Source: Coniferiporia sulphurascens (taxonomy: Eukaryota > Basidiomycota > Agaricomycetes > Hymenochaetales > Hymenochaetaceae). From it: DNA of 64,000 nt. The number at the start of each line of letters is the position of its first letter. Within the stretch, counting starts at the first letter, position 1. Position numbers and translations under genes: made by a program. Positions 1 through 9,732 of this stretch are shown in pieces. The notes beneath the pieces are model-generated. The model ran no database searches, had not been told where the DNA came from, and saw only the letters and a program-made list of their open reading frames with translations. Location of the stretch: positions 1,302,001-1,366,000 of the forward strand of contig NBBA01000005.1 of NCBI GenBank assembly GCA_002794785.1. Direction: 5' to 3'.

Positions 1-1096
1 ATCCTGCCGCGGATTCGTTCGAATATGAACCCAGCGTCGACATACGCGATCTCATTAGTCTGGACGATGCCATGAGCGAACTGGGATACGGACCGAATGG
101 CGGCTTGCTTTATTGCTTCGAGTGAGTGAGTGTGGTACTAGATTTGAACGGCTGTGCGGAAGGTTTGCTCATGAATTGACGAGCACAGATACTTGCTGAA
201 TAATATGGACTGGTTGGAGGAAGAAATAGGGGAGTTCGAGAACGACTACCTCATTTTTGACTGTCCTGGTATGTATGCATATTGCTGTACTTGTTCCTGT
301 GGCATCCTTACGATAGTATAGGTCAAATCGAACTCTATACGCATCATCGCTTTTTCCCAACCCTTGTTTCCAACTTGAATAGGCTCGGTTTACGAACCTG
401 TGCTGTGTATCTCTTAGAATCGCAATTCATGGAGGACAAGTACAAGTTCTTTAGGTAAGTGAATTTATCGTCTTCTAGAGTACCGGCAATCTGAACTACA
501 TTTTTGTGATGCTGAACAGTGGTGTCATGTCTGCTATGTCTGCCATGGTGAACCTTGAGACACCATGGATCAACATTATGTCGAAAATGGACCTGGTCTC
601 CGGGAATTCAAACGACCCCGCGTCTGGCCGCAACGGTATCCGCAAGCGGAGAAACGTTGCAAGGTTCGGAGCGTGCTTTCCGCAGAGGAAGGTTTCCTGA
701 TAGTTTTAAAGATACTTGGATCCCGATCCCTTGCTCCTTGCATCCACTCCGGGATCATCGGAGGGCAGTAACCCCCGATTTCACTCCCTAAACCAGGCAA
801 TTGTACAACTGGTATGTATGCTATTGCCATTGTAAGTACGGTATTGACTAAGCGATACTACTTCAGATTGAGGATCATCCACTGGTTTCGTTCCTCCCTC
901 TGGATTTGACGTCGACGGAATCACTAGAAAACGTGGTGTCACATGTCGACTTCGTTATGCAGTACGGCGAAGACGAGGAACCTAAAGAGGTCTGTTTCCC
1001 TCAAAGCTTATTGGAGGGTCTAAAACTGACCCCTTTGTCGTTAAATTCCCGTAGCCCCACGATCTGGATGAGGGGGACTTTGCTGATTTAGAATAG
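1..1096 (+). CDS. GPN3: GPN-loop GTPase 3, 5' part missing
   Basis: This is the C-terminal 246 residues of a GPN-loop GTPase, a family needed for assembly and nuclear import of RNA polymerase II. Exons read as 3-121, 189-268, 322-454, 520-663, 712-811, 867-989 and 1055-1096, and all phases agree. The family's Gly-Pro-Asn insertion is seen in [12 protein letters not shown], followed by the Walker B-like [13 protein letters not shown], the base-recognition-like SKMDL, and the typical acidic end ([19 protein letters not shown]). The choice of GPN3 over GPN2 rests on the FFPTLVSNL and [10 protein letters not shown] stretches and on the short acidic tail. The P-loop and start lie left of the window. 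The last intron has an unusual donor (gtctgt). Confidence 0.9.
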
Positions 1097-1459
1097 CATA
1101 CCTTCCAAACTTTATCCTCTCTCTTCGTACTAGTAGAGCGGCTGTGTATTGGTGTTCTCACGGTAAGCATGGCGCAATCTGTATAAGTACAGGTTCTCGA
1201 TGAGTGTAGAACGGGCCTAACATACGGGAGTTAAGTACATCATGTACGCGGTTACTTTAGTCGTAGAAATCTTGTAGCCAGAGCACCACCTGCCTATCTC
1301 GGAATTAACACTGAGCCGACCGCTCCACTAAGAATTGAAGTCTTACATGAATTGCCCGTTGGTTAAGATGGAAGCAGTATCCATGAGGGTAAGAGCATCA
1401 ACCTGAATGCCCAAAGTCGATGCAAATAGTGAGGCGACAGGATAGGGGGATGGAGCCCA
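1097..1459. other. intergenic, downstream of GPN3
   Basis: No open reading frame or RNA gene can be supported here. The stretch separates the GPN3 stop from the left target-site duplication of the retroposed insert. Confidence 0.5.
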
Positions 1460-1473
1460 AACCAACGGAAAGC
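1460..1473. repeat. left 14-bp target-site duplication
   Basis: The 14-mer AACCAACGGAAAGC occurs here and again, identical, at 2316-2329. The two copies bracket 842 bp. The left copy is followed directly by a run of 17 T. Direct repeats of this length next to a poly(T)/poly(A) tract are what target-primed reverse transcription leaves behind. Confidence 0.75.
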
Positions 1474-2315
1474 TTTTTTTTTTTTTTTTTAAATCAGCAT
1501 TTGTATACCGCTACATTACATAGTAAAAGACGCGGATGTGAGACCATATGAAGTGTCGTGCCAGAGGAGATTAACAAGGTATAAAGTTCCTGGGTTTAAG
1601 GCGATTAAAAGGTATGAGGTTGTGTTGTCGGAAGTTTTTTTCTAAATGGTTTTGTCAGGGGGGATAAGAATCGGAAGAGCAAATTGTGAAGGGGGAGGTG
1701 GCAGTTTTATGGATTCTATGATGACTAATACTGGTTGTGAAAGATGGGAAAAACTACTGAATTTTTTATGTTGTGTGTGTGGGCATGGTTTGAATTGTTT
1801 AATGTCCGATATTTGTGACTCTGAGAGTGGTGACGTAACAGCGCTTGGAGCGGCAGGTATGCGTGAGGCTGGGGCCAGGTTGCCATGAGGTGTGAAATTG
1901 ACCGCGAATTGTAGGAGGACTGATGTTAAGTCTATGCATGGGCCATAACGGCTGAGGTGCTCTCGGTAGAGGAAAATATGTCGTGAATTGTGTGGTTGCC
2001 CACTAATACTGATGACTTGTAGTTTGTACTGGCATATAGCCCAGTCTAGTATGTGCTGGTTGTCGTTAACGAGGTTGAAGGGTTCATATGTGGTGTTGGT
2101 TTCGAAGTTTGGCACCGGGAGGTGAAGGAATAGAAGGGGGCATGGGGGAATGGGGGAAAGGGGGAGTGGAATGGTGAACAAGGCCGTAAAACAGCTCGAC
2201 GGATGTCTACTGTGAGAGAGAACTGGTGTGGGTGGTCAACCCAGAGAGATTAGGGGTGGTGCGAGTCAGTTTGCGCTGGGTGAGATGATGGTGGTCAGAG
2301 GTCAAGGGGTTTTTG
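1474..2315 (-). mobile_element. retroposed insert (processed retrocopy or non-LTR element), minus strand
   Basis: An 842-bp block is flanked by identical 14-bp direct repeats and ends, on the minus strand, in 17 A (plus-strand T 1474-1490). It has no LTRs, no terminal inverted repeats and no visible reverse transcriptase. The minus strand reads like an mRNA: about 134 nt leader, an uninterrupted 179-codon frame, about 150 nt trailer, then the A tail. This is the structure of a processed retrocopy or a SINE-like passenger moved by a LINE-type machinery (established for target-primed reverse transcription; the source gene is unknown). Removing the insert would restore a single copy of the 14-mer about 180 bp upstream of the gene at 2508, so the insertion hit that gene's upstream region. 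The identical duplication suggests a fairly recent event. Confidence 0.7.
1642..2181 (-). CDS. hypothetical 179-codon frame inside the retroposed insert
   Basis: This intronless frame lies wholly inside the insert. It starts with a Pro/Leu-rich segment (MFTIPLPLSPIPPCPLLF), has a more ordinary middle (for example DNQHILDWAICQYKLQV) and ends in a Pro-rich tail. I do not recognise a family. Codon-level evidence is weak because the plus strand here is strongly purine-rich, which lengthens minus-strand frames by chance. It could be the coding part of a retrocopied mRNA or a fortuitous frame. Confidence 0.3.
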   Translation of the reverse strand: MFTIPLPLSPIPPCPLLFLHLPVPNFETNTTYEPFNLVNDNQHILDWAICQYKLQVISISGQPHNSRHIFLYREHLSRYGPCIDLTSVLLQFAVNFTPHGNLAPASRIPAAPSAVTSPLSESQISDIKQFKPCPHTQHKKFSSFSHLSQPVLVIIESIKLPPPPSQFALPILIPPDKTI

Positions 2316-2329
2316 AACCAACGGAAAGC
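2316..2329. repeat. right 14-bp target-site duplication
   Basis: Identical second copy of the 14-mer at 1460-1473; it marks the 5' end of the minus-strand insert and the resumption of host sequence. Confidence 0.75.
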
Positions 2330-2507
2330 AATTCATCTATGATATGAAGTTAATATATTGTGGGGAGCGCTTGACTTCCGAGCCTATCCGTCGGTGCCTA
2401 CGCGCCAGTATGACGCGTGCCCTCTGTAAGATAAAAGAGCCGACGAAGCCCCCATCGCTCCGCCCAAACCCCTCTCTAAGCCTCATCTACTACCCTCCAG
2501 CTACAAT

Positions 2508-3093
2508 ATGCCGACCTACGTATATCCCTCGCGCAGTGGCAGTCGCCACCGTGACTCTTCACGACACTCGCATCACGGCCATTCCCCATCGTATCACTCT
2601 GGCTCCCACTATGCATATCCCAGCAGCGGATACCCCAGCAGCGGATATCCCAACAGCACTGGCAGCCACGGGGGCGGTTACGGGAGGCATAGCGCCTACG
2701 ATACCGGTGGAAGCCACCGTTCCAGAGAGTATTACTACCCGTCCTCAAGTTCGCGCTCGCATCGCAGCGAGCATCACGTGTACCCATCCGGTTCCTACGG
2801 CACGCAGTACGCAAACCCCCCGAGGCACGGATACAGGGATCAAGGGAACCATGGCCAGTACAACGCAGGCAGCTCCCGGGATTACAATTCCAGAAGTTAT
2901 GTAAGTGATTCCCATTTTTAGTGCAAACGCAACGAACTTACCGTACGAGCAGCGTCCGACGCTTGGAGAACGCCTCCGATGGCTATTCGGCGTAAATCAT
3001 CGGGACTACCACGACAGTGGAAAGAGAAGCCGCGCCAATCATGAGTCGGGTAGGAGACACGACAGCTCAGGCAGACATATTTATACAGTCTAA
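2508..3093 (+). CDS. small His/Ser/Tyr/Gly-rich protein, unknown function
   Basis: Exons 2508-2900 and 2953-3093 encode 177 residues. Residues 1-131 are low-complexity, dominated by Ser, His, Tyr, Gly and Arg, with short tandem units of the type YPSSG. The intron (gtaagt ... gagcag) joins in phase 0 to a short ordered-looking tail, RPTLGERLRWLFGVNHRDY, the only part that looks conserved in type. There is no signal peptide or membrane segment. A TATA-like gataaaag lies about 75 bp before the ATG, within a C-rich leader. An earlier acceptor at 2921 would give a different tail with an early stop, so I prefer 2953. Function is not recognised; it could be a disordered RNA- or metal-binding protein, but that is a guess. 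Confidence 0.6.
2617..2655 (+). repeat. 15-nt tandem repeat in coding sequence
   Basis: About two and a half copies of a 15-nt unit (cccagcagcggatay) encode successive YPSSG units in the small low-complexity protein; the last copy has diverged (PNSTG). Slippage of this unit would change length without shifting frame. Confidence 0.7.
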
Positions 3094-3407
3094 GGGCTTT
3101 TCATCAACACCTCTTGATCAATGACAGCAACGGGAATGTATTATAGTTCGTATATGTATGATGAACAGCGCTAAAGTGGTTTGGTTCCTTGTATTTTGTA
3201 GTAATCGCTAGTATGATAATGCTAAAAATCTAGTACGATTATTAGTTGAGTTACCAGGCGAGCAGAGGCCGAAAAAGTAGAACTTACCGTGGCGGTGACA
3301 GACCGGTCACCGTCGCCGTTGCGCTTCCGGTTGAGTCAAGGCTGAACCGCAGCTTTAAGTACTGGCACGCCTTTCGCAGTTCTCGCAGTTTCTGTCTACA
3401 CACCACA
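3094..3407. other. intergenic, promoter side of PYM1
   Basis: No gene can be supported. It holds the 3' flank of the small His/Ser/Tyr-rich gene and the upstream region of PYM1. Confidence 0.4.
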
Positions 3408-4036
3408 ATGTCAAAGCCCGACATCGTTCCCGTGAAGACTGTGTCGGGTATCGCGGTTGACCCCAGAACGCTCGAAAGAGTTATCCCAGAATCTAAACGC
3501 CCAGACGGATCGTATGTCCTTAGTAACATATGCTTTGCAGAACGGCTCTCGCTCCAACTTCTCTCGACAGTGTGCGAAAGCAGATCAAGATCAGACCTGG
3601 ATTCACGCCCCAAGAGGATGTCTCGCGTTTCCGCGGCTCGCTTCAGAAGCAACTAGACCGGAACACGCTCCCCAAAGGACACATTTTGGGCTGGGTCGCA
3701 CCATCATCAGAAAAGAAGGCTAGTCCGAGCCCGGCTGGGGAGTCAAAGGGGGACAAACCATTGTCGAAAAGCGCGCTTAAGAATGCAAAGCGCAAGGCAA
3801 AGAAGCAGGCGGAGAACGAGAAAGTCATTCAGGCGAACTGGGAGGTTTCTGATGAAGAACCCGTCAAGGCGGGCACACCAGACAAACGAAAAGGGACGGC
3901 AAGCGGCAGGGCTGAATCTCCGGCAAGCTCAGAAGCGGCTTCAGCCAAGGATGCTCAGGATGGCGGGTCAAAAGCGACAGGAAAGCAGGCGATCGAGGCG
4001 CTGGCTGAAGAGGTTGGGAAATTGGATGTACGGTAA
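3408..4036 (+). CDS. PYM1: PYM/WIBG homolog, partner of Y14 and Mago
   Basis: Exons 3408-3511 and 3571-4036 encode 189 residues. PYM binds the Mago-Y14 core of the exon junction complex and the small ribosomal subunit and removes EJCs in the cytoplasm (known for the family). The N-terminal Mago-Y14-binding motif is clear: PESKRPDGS then VRKQIKIRPGFTPQEDV, which spans the single intron. A basic Lys/Ala-rich coiled stretch follows (SALKNAKRKAKKQAE), then an acidic, Ser-rich tail ending EEVGKLDVR, as is usual at the PYM C-terminus. A closer acceptor at 3540 also keeps the frame but would leave a 29-nt intron, so I chose 3570. An EJC-recycling factor fits this intron-rich genome. Confidence 0.88.
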
Positions 4037-4165
4037 AGATCTGATGGCAGATATGATATGTATGATTGTCGTTGGGAGATGCGATAATTAAAATACTAGT
4101 AAGATGTCTATATGTACTATGTTAGCCGTTGCGTTGTTGTATCTTTACAGTTGTGTTTATTTCTT

Positions 4166-5460
4166 TCAATCCATTAATGAAGTAGGGGAGCAGAGGGGCT
4201 GCACCACCTGTTCGAGCCCATCGAGCACGCCGTCTTGCCTCGGTTCAGCGAAGGGCGAAGGCGCGGGAGAGCTTTTCGCCTTCGAATTCGTGGTGTGACT
4301 AAACTCGAATACAATTACGATGGAAACAGCGAATGCTCCCAACGCCACTGAATTGTCGAAGTTGCTGGAGTCAGCAGAAAATAGTGAGTAAATGACAATA
4401 ACACTTACGGACGGCCCTGCGCATGTTCTCCCATTTTAACTCTTCCGTTGTTGCCCTCATATCCCCTATAGATACAATTGCCTTGTTAAGTACCTCCTAC
4501 AGTTTAAAGACATGGTCAAGGGTGTTTAGGTATAGGATAACAACAAACACACCTCAATCGTGATGTCCATTTGTTTTAGATCTGTTTTGGACTCTGTCTT
4601 ACGATTATCTAAATCCATTTGCAATCTGAACACGGACGAATAAGCGTCCGACATTGTCCCGCACCCGAGACTTCTCACTCGTGTTTTAAATTAGCAATGT
4701 CGGATTTCATTTTGACATCTAAAGAGTCTATTTCTCGCCGAAGAGCCGCTAAAGATGTTCGTAAGGCAGCGGAATCATTGCGCTGCCGTAGGGAAATCTC
4801 GTTTCTTGCCTCGGACAGGGCAGCACGAAAGAGGTAAGCTTGCTGGAAGCCAAAATATCCAGCACACAGGCAAACATATTTGTTAACAGTGGTAATTAAA
4901 AAAAGCCAGTTCAGACACACATTTTCAAGATCCTTCAACGTCAACGCATTCCTTCGTACTTCCCCTATTCGATCCACCAAGAGCGCGCGTGTTGCCCGCA
5001 TCAAACTGTTCGCTGTGGATGAGGGGAATGTTTTCTCGAGCTCGGAGAAGAAGTGGTGTGTATCAAAAGGAGGGGTTGCGTATGCGTGTAAGTGGGATTG
5101 GCCGGATTCTTTCCCGTGCGGCAGGGAAGGGAGGTTCGACGGTGTGACTGCATTCTTTGCCTCCTGGATCTCCGCGTATTCCTTTGCTCCTGCAAACGGG
5201 TGTGCTTGAGCTTCGCTTGTAGGTGGGCCAGGCGTTGAGGCGACTATTATCGGTGCGGAAGGTGTTCCATAGTTGCGTTCAGGTTGTGTAAGTTCGTTCA
5301 GTGGGATTTGGTTAGCACTCCCCTCGAGCTGACTCGGAGGTTCTACGACGGAAGACTGGGGCTCGGTTGCAGGGGGGAAATGAATGTTTGTCGATACGAG
5401 TCTGCAAGCGGCTGATCGAACTGAGTTTCGCGACAAGTGGCTGAAGGCTGCTAGCATCAT
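4166..5460 (-). CDS. FMP32: FMP32/CCDC90-family mitochondrial inner-membrane coiled-coil protein
   Basis: Minus-strand exons are 5460-4921, 4842-4679, 4625-4553, 4496-4409 and 4347-4166 (348 residues). The N-terminus looks like a mitochondrial presequence (Ser/Arg-rich, no acidic residues in the first 20). A disordered Pro/Ser linker follows, then the DUF1640 family block: [20 protein letters not shown], a coiled coil ([20 protein letters not shown]), the [12 protein letters not shown] motif and one membrane helix ([15 protein letters not shown]). Relatives are yeast Fmp32 and metazoan CCDC90A/B (MCUR1 side), associated with cytochrome oxidase and calcium-uniporter function. The 78-nt intron at 4843-4920 has no stop and is a multiple of three, so retention would insert 26 residues. 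The promoter is shared head-to-head with FAF1. Confidence 0.85.
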
Positions 5461-5550
5461 AGGATATTAGAATAAAGACGTGAAGGAACGGCTCGGTTAG
5501 TATGTGATAACGGAAGGCGGGTGTCGGTGCGGATGAGGACAGCGGTGCAC

Positions 5551-5558
5551 CACGTGAT
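5551..5558. promoter_or_regulatory. CACGTGAT element in divergent promoter
   Basis: A CACGTG E-box core, extended to CACGTGAT, lies in the 197-bp gap between the divergent FMP32 and FAF1 starts. CACGTG is the known site of fungal bHLH factors such as Cbf1. A similar element sits in the eS1-ATG10 divergent promoter. Confidence 0.4.
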
Positions 5559-5657
5559 AGTGTGGCGGTACGAATTTTTGAGTCCGAGGCATGCCGCTCA
5601 ACTTTACTGATAGCATTAATAATATAGCATATTCTCTTCGCAACCATTACTGCTGTT

Positions 5658-6875
5658 ATGGCCAAAGACTTGGAGGAGCAGGATCGGAACGCTTTGCTCG
5701 CCATGCTGCAGGCCCATGGCCAGAGCTTTTGGTCCTCGTCTGGTCCCTCAGGTCAGGCGAGTGCTCTCGAACCAAAAAAGAAACGCAGAAGGCTCGAGAT
5801 CGGAGCGGAATCGAGGCCGATAGAAAGCTCGCGGGATGTATACGAGAGTGATGCTGGAAACGACGACGACAACGACGAATGGTGTGGTTTCGGTTCATCG
5901 ACAGACGCGCCTTTCAGTGAGAGTGATTCAGCAGACGACATTTCTAATGAGGTGGGGGATAGTAAGTCTCAACTGCTAAGAGCGTCTCCGTAGCTATCTA
6001 ATGCTTTCTACTACAGTAGTAGAAGACGACGATTTCCGCAGCGATCAGCCGCCTACAAAGCAACCCGAGGTGGTCGTCTTCTCCGCAATGTCAAATCCAG
6101 TTCACCCGAGGATATCGAGACTTCAAGCCAAATCTTTCATGGTAAGTCTCAAGCGTTTACAATTTCACTAACTCCGTTATCTCAAGCTCCATTTTAGTCA
6201 TCAAAGGTATCCAAGCTGAGGGAGGACGTGGTGATTGAAGGCTCCGAAAAGGCTCCAGGCGACGATGAAGACGGCGTGGAAGAAAGGTACGCCGATTGTC
6301 GTAAAAGAGTCTCACATAGTGCTGATAACGATGCTAGGACTAATCTGCAAAATGATGCACTTCTCCACAAACTCGTTCACACGCAGCTCCTTTCCGGCTC
6401 TTTGAATCCCGATCTTGGTCTTACCCCAGCGCAACGGAGGAAGGCTTTAGAAGGTCGTGTGCTTGAACTTGCGGCCGGGGCCAAACTCGGAAAAGGCGAA
6501 TCCGTCGTGCGCCAAGAAGAGAGGAAGAATGCAAGCAAGAGGGTAAGAATGGGTCTGGAGCGGAAGGTCGAAGAGAAGAAAAGCAAGACTCTCGAGCAGG
6601 TCCGTTGTCCTTAAACCCTCCAATTTCGATCAACTAAAAACTGACCCCAATGACAGGCAAAGGACCTTGGCAATTATCACCATAGCATCAAACACTTGTT
6701 TGAGGCATCATCCGATGGCCAACCTGACCGCAGGAAGCGAGAGCGTGGTCTGAAACTAGGAGTTGGCAGGTTCTCGCGTGGCATCCTGAAACTTAGCAAA
6801 GATGATGTGGCTCCACTGCAAGGGAGGAAGGACACTGCGAGAAGGGGTAGACCGACCCAGCAACGAAAAAGATAA
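5658..6875 (+). CDS. FAF1: Faf1/C1orf131-type SSU processome protein
   Basis: Exons 5658-5961, 6017-6141, 6198-6286, 6338-6599 and 6657-6875 give 332 residues. Yeast Faf1 and human C1orf131 are nucleolar factors for 18S rRNA processing (known). The match is in the C-terminal DUF4602 region: VRQEERKNASKRVRMGLERK, then YHHSIKHLFE and the hallmark RGLKLGVGRFSRGILKLS. The N-terminus has a basic stretch (PKKKRRR), a likely nuclear localisation signal, followed by an acidic Asp/Ser-rich region. The motif VVVFSAMS in exon 2 is also typical of the family. All splice phases agree, so the model is solid. Confidence 0.85.
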
Positions 6876-7124
6876 ATAATTGCATTTGCACAGTACATGG
6901 CTTAAGATATCTTCCTGCAGTTCATATTTTTTCATAGTTAGACCGGTCAACGGTCACCATCTTGCTAGGTATACATAGGGTACATAGAATACAGGCCGGT
7001 ACATAAAATGTTGTGCAGGGGATGTTACATATTGCTTACGGAGAATCGGAAGAGAAGGATGAGCATGAAAACTATCTGCATGGCAAGTGAGACATGAAAA
7101 GGCAGGAATTGTCGAAATCCCTGA

Positions 7125-9231
7125 TCAGATATAAATTATCTGCGACCGTCGGGGTAAGTACTCGTAAGACTCGTCGCTGCCGCCGCTTGAAGAGCCGCTG
7201 CGGAATTCTCCTGGGTAATAGGCCTCCCTGATTTCAGACAATTGTGAGTCAATTCAGAGACATTTACGCTGAAGATGGACAGGCACATACTTATCCACAG
7301 GTTGTCCGTATTCGTCAACGAACATATACTTTGGGCCATTGTTGTCCACACGATCTCGTTCTCTCAGTCCTGAAGCAAATCTGGAGCGTAGTGAAGGATA
7401 GCCACCCTCAATGTATTGATCTCTGGAGCTATGGATGCAAAAGCACATTGAGAAAACTCGATTTTACTCATAGTGTTGTAATATTAGCTCACTCATAGAT
7501 GCGCTGCCCATTCTCATCCATCACAAGTATGTCGGGAGCGGAAGATTCAGAGGACTCGGTTCGCGACTCATCGGAGGGCGGCCCGCGGCCCGCCGATGAA
7601 CCGGAGTAAGAGGAACTTGCATCGCGATTGTACTTGTAACGAGAACGAACACTACAATGACATTGGGTACAGAAAAACCACAAGTTAGGAATTAATGTTA
7701 TGTGCAACAGACGCTTAATGCCTGTGCTGCGCTTGCCTTCCGTTATTTGAGTTAAGATACATAACTCGGGGAGTTTTAGATCGTGATGAACGGGAATTTG
7801 AACTAGCATGAGAAGAATATTCGCTAGATGGACTCGGAACGAAGGGGTGGCGACGGTCTCGGTTCCAATTACCGATTCTGATTTATTAGGATGAAACGTA
7901 AATGATTCGTTCGCTTCGCCGTGTACAAGGATCAACGAACCTGAAAAGCTCGTTCCCAAACTCGTCTTGAATTATATACCTGCGACGACGTAAAGTGGGG
8001 GTGTTGTACTTCTGAGCGTCAACTCTGGTACCCAAGGTCAGTTGCCCGTTCCACACTTCTGATCTCAACATCATACCGGTACAATTCCCGTCCCTCTTCG
8101 TCGGAAAAGATGACGGGTGTGCTTCCGGGAATAATAAAATATGTGTGGTCCTTAGCTCTGCGCAGGTGAGCGGTGGCCAGGTACTCTTCATAGAGCATGA
8201 AGCCGTCGACTTCATTCCCGATCTGCTCGATTTAACTACCGAAAAAAACTTCCAGGAAAAATTCACAAACCTCAAGGCCATCTCCATAATCGACGAAAAT
8301 CATATAGGGGAGTTGTTGTTCGTAACCGCGATCGCGGGGGTCTGATCTGCGAGGGCGATACATGCGCTCCGGTTCGCGGCGAGGATAAGTGTTAAACCTG
8401 CGTGTCTTCAATCCGATGAGTGCCAAAAAAAGAACACTAATTGAGAAAATGTTAGAACCCACTGAGGACGAGGGCGGAGGGCGTAAACGATCTCCGGTAC
8501 CCAGACTCCGCGCAGCTGAGCTAGGGGCTCTATGCATGGGTAGGTTTTCATGATCATGACTGCTAAGGTCACCAATGAAGGTCACCCGTTGGCCTCGACC
8601 ACTTGAACGAGTCGAATCTGAGCGCTCAGAAGAAGCCGCAATTAGCACTGGTTGGTCGCGCGTAGCATGCTCGGAATGCGATCCAGTAAACCCTAGCTCG
8701 TCAGCGTAGTCGTCGTGAAGGTGATGGTCACCGAGCTCGAGCTCATGCTCATATCCATCATGCTCGTCTGCAAGCTCCTGCCGAACAACCAGAGGTATGG
8801 GCGTCGCCCCTTCCGACGCAGAGAAAGTTTCATACAACCGACTTTGAGGCTCAATCAGATCCTCGGGTTCAAAGTTGCGTTGCTCATCATGATGATAATG
8901 GTGGGGAGGGGGAACAGGTCGTGGCGGTTCGTCGCTTCCTATGGAGTAGGCAGAATGTTCTGACACAGGACTTAGCGGGGGAGATCTGTATACAGGCGTT
9001 TCGTCAATGCGGGGGGCGGCGGTCGCGCGCCGATTCGAGTTTTTTCGAGAAAACTAAACAAGGTCACGATCGCAGCTCGTTAGTTAATCAAGTCTGAAAG
9101 GACGAAGTAGTACAGCCCAATATTAAGAGCACATACGATACTTGAAACCTAATACAAATACGATGTTGATCATCGCTTCACCGAATGAGCGATAAGTACC
9201 AGTTACTACGCACTTTCCCGGCGAGTGACAT
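7125..9231 (-). CDS. unrecognised protein with six degenerate Asp/Gly repeats
   Basis: Working minus-strand model: 9231-9214, 9053-8271, 8222-8055, 8011-7941, 7877-7737, 7651-7493, 7428-7291 and 7227-7125; phases agree, about 526 residues. The first exon is the weakest part. The N-terminal half is disordered, with His- and acid-rich runs and a possible short membrane segment (IFSISVLFLALIGL) at 8450-8410; that piece could instead be an intron. The C-terminal half carries six copies of a short unit, hydrophobics-x-D-x-x-G then polar/aromatic: MIFVDYGDG, VIFSDEEGRELYRY, YIIQDEFGNELFR, VMYLNSNNG, ILVMDENGQRIYD, YMFVDEYGQPVDK. Each is separated by an intron or a Ser/Arg-rich linker. The 7736-7652 intron uses a GC donor (aag|gcaagc). 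I do not recognise a family. Confidence 0.6.
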
Positions 9232-9732
9232 GATCCCTTTGAGGATAGACTATCGAAAGGAATTGACAGAAGAGGCGAGAAATCAAGTAGACCAGCTACT
9301 GGCGCGCGGGGAATTGGGTCGAAGAGGTGATCGATAATGAAAGGGCAGAGTAAGAGGAGGCGTTTGCGGCGAGATGAGTCGACAGACACTCATGCTTGAA
9401 GCGAGGTCTTATATGAGACCTGACGGAAAACATGCTGTTTCTCTGGAAGCTCTCGTGGGATGAAAGAACGTGGACGTCGCTTATCGAAAGCAAATGATGG
9501 CTCGGCATGCTGGCGACGGATTTGAACCTCCGAGTACATGTGTAGTAAAGTTGTAAAGAACACGCGGAAGTTTATGATATGAGTAATAGAACACTTTTAC
9601 TCAATTGAACTAATATTACTTTTCCAGATGGCAAAGATGTAAACATGAATTGAAGGCACGTTAATTTCCATTTCAGTACTGCTTTGGCATTAAACCTTCA
9701 GGGGACCAATTAGGACCCAAAGGACGTGTTAG
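9232..9732. other. intergenic
   Basis: No gene is supported. The stretch lies upstream of the repeat-protein gene and downstream of the ZNRD2-type gene. A tRNA T-arm-like string at about 9505-9530 (minus strand) has no matching acceptor stem. Confidence 0.4.

Noticed and set aside
9505..9535. tRNA-like T-arm string (ggttcaaatcc on the minus strand)
   Set aside because: No complementary acceptor stem, D-arm or anticodon arm can be found within 100 nt upstream on that strand.
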